Shown here piece after piece: positions 60,139 to 64,000 of a stretch of 64,000 bases of DNA. The translations under genes and the position numbers were made by a program. The stretch comes from Lachnospira sp. UBA3790. Lineage in GTDB: Bacteria; Bacillota; Clostridia; Lachnospirales; Lachnospiraceae. The notes under the pieces were generated by a model. It was given only the letters and a program-made list of their open reading frames with translations, had not been told where the DNA came from and did no database searches. The stretch spans positions 518,338 to 582,337 of the forward strand of contig DFEY01000003.1 in NCBI GenBank assembly GCA_002369135.1. The letters run 5' to 3'. Numbering within the stretch: position 1 is the stretch's first letter; each line of letters begins with the position of its first letter.

Positions 60139-60648
60139 TTAATCTAATAGTCCATCCATTATATGAACTGTGATCTTTTTATTCTCCAAATCTTTTTCCA
60201 ATATACATTCAGGAATTGATGGGAATAAAACTTCTTTTCCTTCATCTGTTTTTATAACATAGACATCATTAGCGCCTGTTTTTAAAACATCTTGCAAAGT
60301 TCCAAAATGATTTCCATCATCCGTAACTATATCAGCACCAACCATATCTGCAACATAAAATTCACCTTCGTTCAAAGGTATGGCATTTTCTCTATCTACA
60401 TAAAGTTCCATTCCTTTTAGTCCTAAGATGTCATTCATATTGTTATATTCTTCAAAACCTAGAACAACCATATTTTTGACGTACTTAACACTCTTAATGT
60501 GAAGTTCTTTGTAAGTACCATTATCATCTAAATAAATTGTTTCTAGATCTTTAAAGCGAGTGGCATCATCCGTAGTCGGATAAACCTTCACTTCACCTTT
60601 CACACCGTGTGAATTTGCAATCACACCTACTCTAAAATAATCTAACAT
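60139..60648 (-). CDS. rimM: ribosome maturation factor RimM
   Basis: A 169-residue protein with RVGVIANSHGVKGEVKVYPTTD at the start and a PRC-barrel C-terminus (NDVYVIKTDEGKEVLFPSIPECI). RimM assists 30S maturation, binding S19. Separated from khpA by a 71-base gap with a strong hairpin. Confidence 0.95.
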   Translation of the reverse strand: MLDYFRVGVIANSHGVKGEVKVYPTTDDATRFKDLETIYLDDNGTYKELHIKSVKYVKNMVVLGFEEYNNMNDILGLKGMELYVDRENAIPLNEGEFYVADMVGADIVTDDGNHFGTLQDVLKTGANDVYVIKTDEGKEVLFPSIPECILEKDLENKKITVHIMDGLLD

Positions 60649-60670
60649 TAATAATCCTCAAAAATCATAA

Positions 60671-60702
60671 TACTGGGTAGCCCAAAAAGGACTATCCCAG
60701 TA
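60671..60702 (-). other. strong hairpin between khpA and rimM
   Basis: - strand TACTGGGATAGTCC pairs with GGGCTACCCAGTA around TTTTT: seven pairs, one bulged A, then six pairs. It is followed by TTATGATTTTTG, which is not a clean U-run. It could be a partial terminator, processing site or RNA control element. Confidence 0.6.
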
Positions 60703-60719
60703 AATTACACTTGCTCAAA

Positions 60720-60947
60720 TTATTGGATTTCAACCTTAACTCTTTTATCAGTCTTTGAAGCAGCTGCTCTAACAACTGAGCGGATAGCTTTAGCTATTCT
60801 TCCCTGCTTACCAATAACTTTGCCCATGTCACCGTCTGCAACATGCAAAATAACAACGATTTCTCTGTCATTCTCTGTCTCTGTCACAACAACTTCATCA
60901 GGAGAATCAACAAGTGCTTTAGCAATTGTCTCTACTAATTGTTTCAT
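60720..60947 (-). CDS. khpA: KH-domain RNA-binding protein KhpA
   Basis: A 75-residue single KH-domain protein with GKVIGKQGRIAKAIRSVV (the GxxG loop). KhpA (YlqC) with KhpB/EloR controls cell elongation or sRNA function in Firmicutes. Here directly after rpsP, the standard place. Confidence 0.95.
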   Translation of the reverse strand: MKQLVETIAKALVDSPDEVVVTETENDREIVVILHVADGDMGKVIGKQGRIAKAIRSVVRAAASKTDKRVKVEIQ

Positions 60948-60965
60948 TAATACTTCCTCCTAATA

Positions 60966-61211
60966 CTATTTTTCGATGCCGGCAATCTTCAAAAGCTTTC
61001 CAACAGTCTCAGTTGGCTTAGCTCCTGTAGCTAACCATTTCTTTACTGACTCCTCGTTTACGTCAAATACACTTGGGTCCTTGCTTGGATCATATGTACC
61101 AATTTCTTCGATAAATCTACCATCTCTTGGTGATCTAGAATCAGCTACAACGATTCTGTAAAAAGGAGCTTTCTTTTTACCCATTCTCTTTAATCTGATT
61201 TTTACTGCCAT
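60966..61211 (-). CDS. rpsP: 30S ribosomal protein S16
   Basis: An 81-residue S16: AVKIRLKRMGKKKAPFYRIVVADSRSPRDGRFIEEIGTYDP pattern and GAKPTETVGKLLK. It binds 16S rRNA. It follows ffh by 90 bases. Confidence 0.97.
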   Translation of the reverse strand: MAVKIRLKRMGKKKAPFYRIVVADSRSPRDGRFIEEIGTYDPSKDPSVFDVNEESVKKWLATGAKPTETVGKLLKIAGIEK

Positions 61212-61256
61212 TTTTCTACCTCCAAATTAATTTTGAATATATATCAAGAAATATTA

Positions 61257-61282
61257 ATTTCTAGATTAACTATTTTAGAAAT
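61257..61282 (-). repeat. inverted repeat between ffh and rpsP
   Basis: ATTTCTA / TAGAAAT, 7-bp arms separated by 12 bases, with no adjacent T-run. It could be an mRNA processing or stabilising stem. Confidence 0.35.
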
Positions 61283-61301
61283 CTATTTCACGATAACTTG
61301 T

Positions 61302-62654
61302 TTAAAACCCGAAAGGTAACTTCATACCCTTCATACCTTTTTTGCCTTTACCGCCCATCATACCATTCATGTTTTTCATCATTTTCTTGGCTTGCTCAAA
61401 CTGTTTTGTTAGGCGGTTTACTTGAGCTACATCTACACCAGCGCCATCTGCAATCCTTCTTTTTCTTGATGGATTAATTAAATCTGGATTGTTTCTTTCT
61501 TCTGGTGTCATAGAATAAATGATTGCTTCTATCTGAGTTAACTGTTTTTCACTTGGTAACATATCTTCTGAAACTTTATTACCCATTCCAGGCATCATCT
61601 TTAATATAGAAGAAAGTCCACCCATATTATTTATTTGACCCATATACTCAAGATAGTCGTCATATGTAAACTCTGCTTTTTTTAAGCGAGATTCCATCTC
61701 TTTGGCTTTCTCTTCATCGATAGTTTGTTCTGCCTTTTCAATGAGAGATAATACATCGCCCATTCCAAGGATTCTAGAAGCCATTCTGTCAGGATAAAAC
61801 TGTTCTAGGTCGGAAAGTTTTTCTCCCATACCAACATACATTATTGGCTTACCTGTAACTGCTTTAATCGATAATGCGGCACCACCTCTTGTATCACCAT
61901 CTAATTTAGTAACGATTATACCGTCAATGCCAATCTTCTCATCAAATTCTTTAGCAACATTTACAGCATCTTGACCAGTCATAGCATCAACTACTAACAA
62001 TGCATCATCAATCTCTATAGTATCTTTGATTTCAACTAGTTCATTCATCATATCTTCATCAATATGAAGTCTTCCAGCCGTATCAAAAATTACTGTGTTG
62101 TAATTGTTCTGCTTAGCGTGTTCAATAGATGCTTTTGCTATATCAACAGGTTTGTTTTTATCTCCCATTGAGAAAAATGGAACATCCTGCTTTTCGGCAT
62201 TAACCTTTAATTGTTCAATGGCCGCTGGTCTGTATATATCTAATGCCACTAATAATGGTTTTTTCCCTTGAGCTTTCAACTTTCCAGCTAGCTTAGATGC
62301 TGTAGTTGTTTTACCTGCTCCCTGGAGACCCATCATCATAATGACAGATATTTCATTTCCACTTTTAAGAGAAAGTTCAGTAGTATCTGAACCCAAAAGT
62401 TCAGTTAATTCTTCATTAACAATCTTAATTACCATTTGACCTGGCGTAAGTGAAGTCATTACCTCCTCGCCCAAAGACTTTTCAGTAACATCCTTAACGA
62501 AGTTTTTAACCACTTTAAAATTAACATCCGCTTCTAAAAGAGCAATTTTAACTTCTTTCATTGATGCTTTAATATCATCTTCTGTAAGTTTTCCTTTGCT
62601 CCTTAAGCCTTTAAATATATTTTGTAATTTGTCAGATAAACTTTCAAATGCCAA
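61302..62654 (-). CDS. ffh: signal recognition particle protein Ffh
   Basis: A 450-residue SRP54 protein: NG GTPase domain with GLQGAGKTTTASKLAGKL, DTAGR and TKLDGDTRGGAALS, and a methionine-rich M domain ending MGGKGKKGMKGMKLPFGF. It binds signal sequences with SRP RNA. It follows ylxM by 11 bases. Confidence 0.97.
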   Translation of the reverse strand: MAFESLSDKLQNIFKGLRSKGKLTEDDIKASMKEVKIALLEADVNFKVVKNFVKDVTEKSLGEEVMTSLTPGQMVIKIVNEELTELLGSDTTELSLKSGNEISVIMMMGLQGAGKTTTASKLAGKLKAQGKKPLLVALDIYRPAAIEQLKVNAEKQDVPFFSMGDKNKPVDIAKASIEHAKQNNYNTVIFDTAGRLHIDEDMMNELVEIKDTIEIDDALLVVDAMTGQDAVNVAKEFDEKIGIDGIIVTKLDGDTRGGAALSIKAVTGKPIMYVGMGEKLSDLEQFYPDRMASRILGMGDVLSLIEKAEQTIDEEKAKEMESRLKKAEFTYDDYLEYMGQINNMGGLSSILKMMPGMGNKVSEDMLPSEKQLTQIEAIIYSMTPEERNNPDLINPSRKRRIADGAGVDVAQVNRLTKQFEQAKKMMKNMNGMMGGKGKKGMKGMKLPFGF

Positions 62655-62665
62655 AATTCATACCT

Positions 62666-62980
62666 CTAATAGTTTTCTAGAATATTTTCTGCAATCTGTT
62701 TGATTTCTTCATCGTCAGTAATTTCGCAGATTTTTTCTATATCTTTCTTAGTATTGTTAAACTTTTCAATAAGTTTAAGCTTAGCTTCATACTCATTCAG
62801 CGTTTTATCACATCGTTTAATAAGATCATGTACGCCTTGTTTTGATATGCCTTTTTGTTCTGCAATCTCCACCAACGACAAATCATTTAAAACATAATCT
62901 TCATATATTTCTTTTTGATGATCTGTAAGCAATTCACCATAGAAATCATATAACAATGAACTTTTGTAAATGTCTTGCAT
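62666..62980 (-). CDS. ylxM: YlxM/UPF0122 SRP-associated HTH protein
   Basis: A 104-residue helix-turn-helix protein (LSLVEIAEQKGISKQGVHDLIKRC), sigma-70 region 4-like. YlxM cooperates with Ffh/scRNA in some Firmicutes. The start at 62980 is supported by AGGGGGC; the GTG upstream is less likely. Confidence 0.92.
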   Translation of the reverse strand: MQDIYKSSLLYDFYGELLTDHQKEIYEDYVLNDLSLVEIAEQKGISKQGVHDLIKRCDKTLNEYEAKLKLIEKFNNTKKDIEKICEITDDEEIKQIAENILENY

Positions 62981-63006
62981 AAAGCCCCCTTTTTTGACCA
63001 AGACAT

Positions 63007-63035
63007 ATATTACAACAAAAAAATAAAGGTGTCAA
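63007..63035 (-). promoter_or_regulatory. promoter for ylxM-ffh operon, built on the preceding terminator
   Basis: - strand TTGACA (63035-63030), 17-base spacer, TAATAT (63012-63007). The -35 lies within the distal arm of the terminator stem and includes the stop codon of the preceding gene. Confidence 0.6.
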
Positions 63036-63055
63036 GCATTTTCCCTTGACACCTT
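63017..63055 (-). terminator. intrinsic terminator after the YfhO-like gene
   Basis: Perfect 11-bp stem AAGGTGTCAAG / CTTGACACCTT with an 8-base loop, then TATTTTTTT on the - strand. The stop codon lies in its distal arm. Confidence 0.88.
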
Positions 63056-64000
63056 ATAAAATATAATTATTATTAGTAGAATGAGCATTCCGACTATTGT
63101 AAGCAACAGTCCAATCTTTACACCTGGAGTACAGTAAGTAAGTTCTATTTTATGTTTGCCAGCTTTTAGTATAACTCCACTGTTCATGTAGTTTACTTTC
63201 TTTAAGCGAGTTTCTTTTCCATCTACTTTTAATTTCCAACCGTCTGAATATGGGATATTCAAGCAAAGTAATTTTTCTTTGTCGAGAGAAATATCTCCCG
63301 TAATCTTATTAGTTTTAATCTTTACATTTTCTAAACTGTTCTTTCTAAGAGCATTAACCTTGTCTTCGTATCCGTCAAATGATTGCTCTACCACCTCAAT
63401 ATCATCAAAGCGGTACGTACCAGGTTGCTCAAAAGTTATTGTAACTTTGTCTCTCTCAACATCTGAGTAACACATATTGATGGCAAAATTCTTTCTATTG
63501 TTAAAGTAGGATTTGTCATCCCTGTAGTTCAACAGTAATTTATTAACTTCGCCACAACTTACATATATTCTAGAGAAATCATCTTCTGTGTAATATCTAT
63601 ACTTGTTGCTAATCAAGTTTTGTTCACCCACAGACAATGTGTCATACATATTCTTGTTAGCATCCATCTCGCTCTTCTGTGCAAATGTGAAGTTCTTGAA
63701 ATTAACAAACAAATTCTTTTTAGGCGCACAGTCTATATGTAAATCAATTTTACTCTGGCCCCTGTTAACAACTATTTGATTTTTACTAATCTTTACATAG
63801 TCCGTATCCTTTGTCTCAACCGTATACTTAAGTTTTTTATCAGTTGATTTAAACTCATTTGATCTAGCAAGATTATCTTCTTTTTCTACAATAGCAGATT
63901 CAAGCATTAACTCTTCTTTTTTAATACCGTCAAACTTGCTTGCCTGTTTTTCTGTCACTGTATTATCATATGTATATCCAAGCGGCATAGCATATTGATT
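63032..64000 (-). CDS. YfhO-family membrane glycosyltransferase-like protein, 5' end outside window
   Basis: The C-terminal ~322 residues of a larger protein, open at the right edge. The visible MPLGYTYDN, GEQNLISNKYRY, FEQPGTYRFDDIEVV and YSDGWKLKVDGKE segments match the extracytoplasmic part of YfhO proteins. A final membrane helix (GLLLTIVGMLILLIIIIFY) ends it. YfhO is needed for lipoteichoic acid glycosylation in B. subtilis. Most of the membrane region lies outside the window. Confidence 0.78.
   Translation of the reverse strand, partial: NQYAMPLGYTYDNTVTEKQASKFDGIKKEELMLESAIVEKEDNLARSNEFKSTDKKLKYTVETKDTDYVKISKNQIVVNRGQSKIDLHIDCAPKKNLFVNFKNFTFAQKSEMDANKNMYDTLSVGEQNLISNKYRYYTEDDFSRIYVSCGEVNKLLLNYRDDKSYFNNRKNFAINMCYSDVERDKVTITFEQPGTYRFDDIEVVEQSFDGYEDKVNALRKNSLENVKIKTNKITGDISLDKEKLLCLNIPYSDGWKLKVDGKETRLKKVNYMNSGVILKAGKHKIELTYCTPGVKIGLLLTIVGMLILLIIIIFYKVSRENA

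Noticed and set aside
1..64000. CRISPR arrays, tRNA or rRNA genes, IS elements
   Set aside because: No spaced direct repeats, cloverleaf-like conserved sequences, or transposase genes were noticed anywhere in the window; read by eye only.

Overview
The window is a stretch of low-GC bacterial core chromosome. Gene content and order point to the Clostridia, most likely a Lachnospiraceae-type organism (Butyrivibrio/Pseudobutyrivibrio/Lachnospira-like). The supporting features are the B12-radical SAM/DUF2344/RNase G/rplU-prp-rpmA-obgE block, a Prp-cleavable L27, the mutS-mutL-miaA-methionine gamma-lyase-like block, a large PBP2, and ylxM-ffh-rpsP-khpA-rimM-trmD-rplS. The placement is inferred from gene families and synteny; no database search was made. 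I see no rRNA, tRNA, CRISPR array, insertion sequence or prophage. Coding density is very high and no gap without a gene exceeds about 210 bases.

Layout. 1-11.2 kb (+ strand): a radical SAM pair, a short RNase G-like protein and an orphan AraC-type response regulator, ending at a terminator. Next comes an L21 leader with rplU-prp-rpmA, then obgE, a fused nadD-yqeK, rsfS and a histidine-rich CobW-type GTPase, then a DUF4234 membrane protein. 11.3-12.5 kb: lexA and a divergent yneA-like SOS division inhibitor with three LexA-box-like sites between them. From 12.5 kb to the end every gene is on the - strand. In transcription order from the right edge these are: a partial YfhO-like membrane protein; ylxM-ffh-rpsP-khpA-rimM-trmD and, from its own promoter, rplS; rbgA-rnhB-yraN-DUF512-der-plsY-gpsA-cls; tyrS-alaS; ybjQ; a lysine-rich secreted protein; rpsU; phoH-ybeY-DUF3048-murJ; two HI0933/COG2509-type flavoproteins; an unknown gene leading fau-miaB-mutS-mutL-miaA-methionine gamma-lyase-like; radC-mreB-mreC-mreD-mrdA-rodA followed by a small P-loop protein, an HlyD-like protein, yggS and sepF; aroB-lspA-rluD; and ttcA-xer.

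Functional themes are ribosome assembly and translation (L21, L27, L19, S16, S21, Obg, Der, RbgA, RsfS, RimM, TrmD, YbeY, KhpA), protein targeting (Ffh), envelope growth and division (Mre/PBP2/RodA, SepF, MurJ, LspA, phospholipid enzymes), and DNA repair and SOS (LexA, YneA, MutSL, RadC).

The points most worth a second look are: an unusually long acidic Glu/Ala extension (about 100 residues) on ribosomal protein L19; the lexA/yneA divergent SOS checkpoint; an RNase E/G-family protein that stops just before the usual zinc-link; an orphan response regulator overlapping that gene; an uncharacterised protein at the head of the mismatch-repair/tRNA-modification operon; a minimal P-loop ATPase and an HlyD-like protein inside the cell-shape/division cluster; and repeated terminator-promoter overlaps. 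Nothing here proves a wholly new system.
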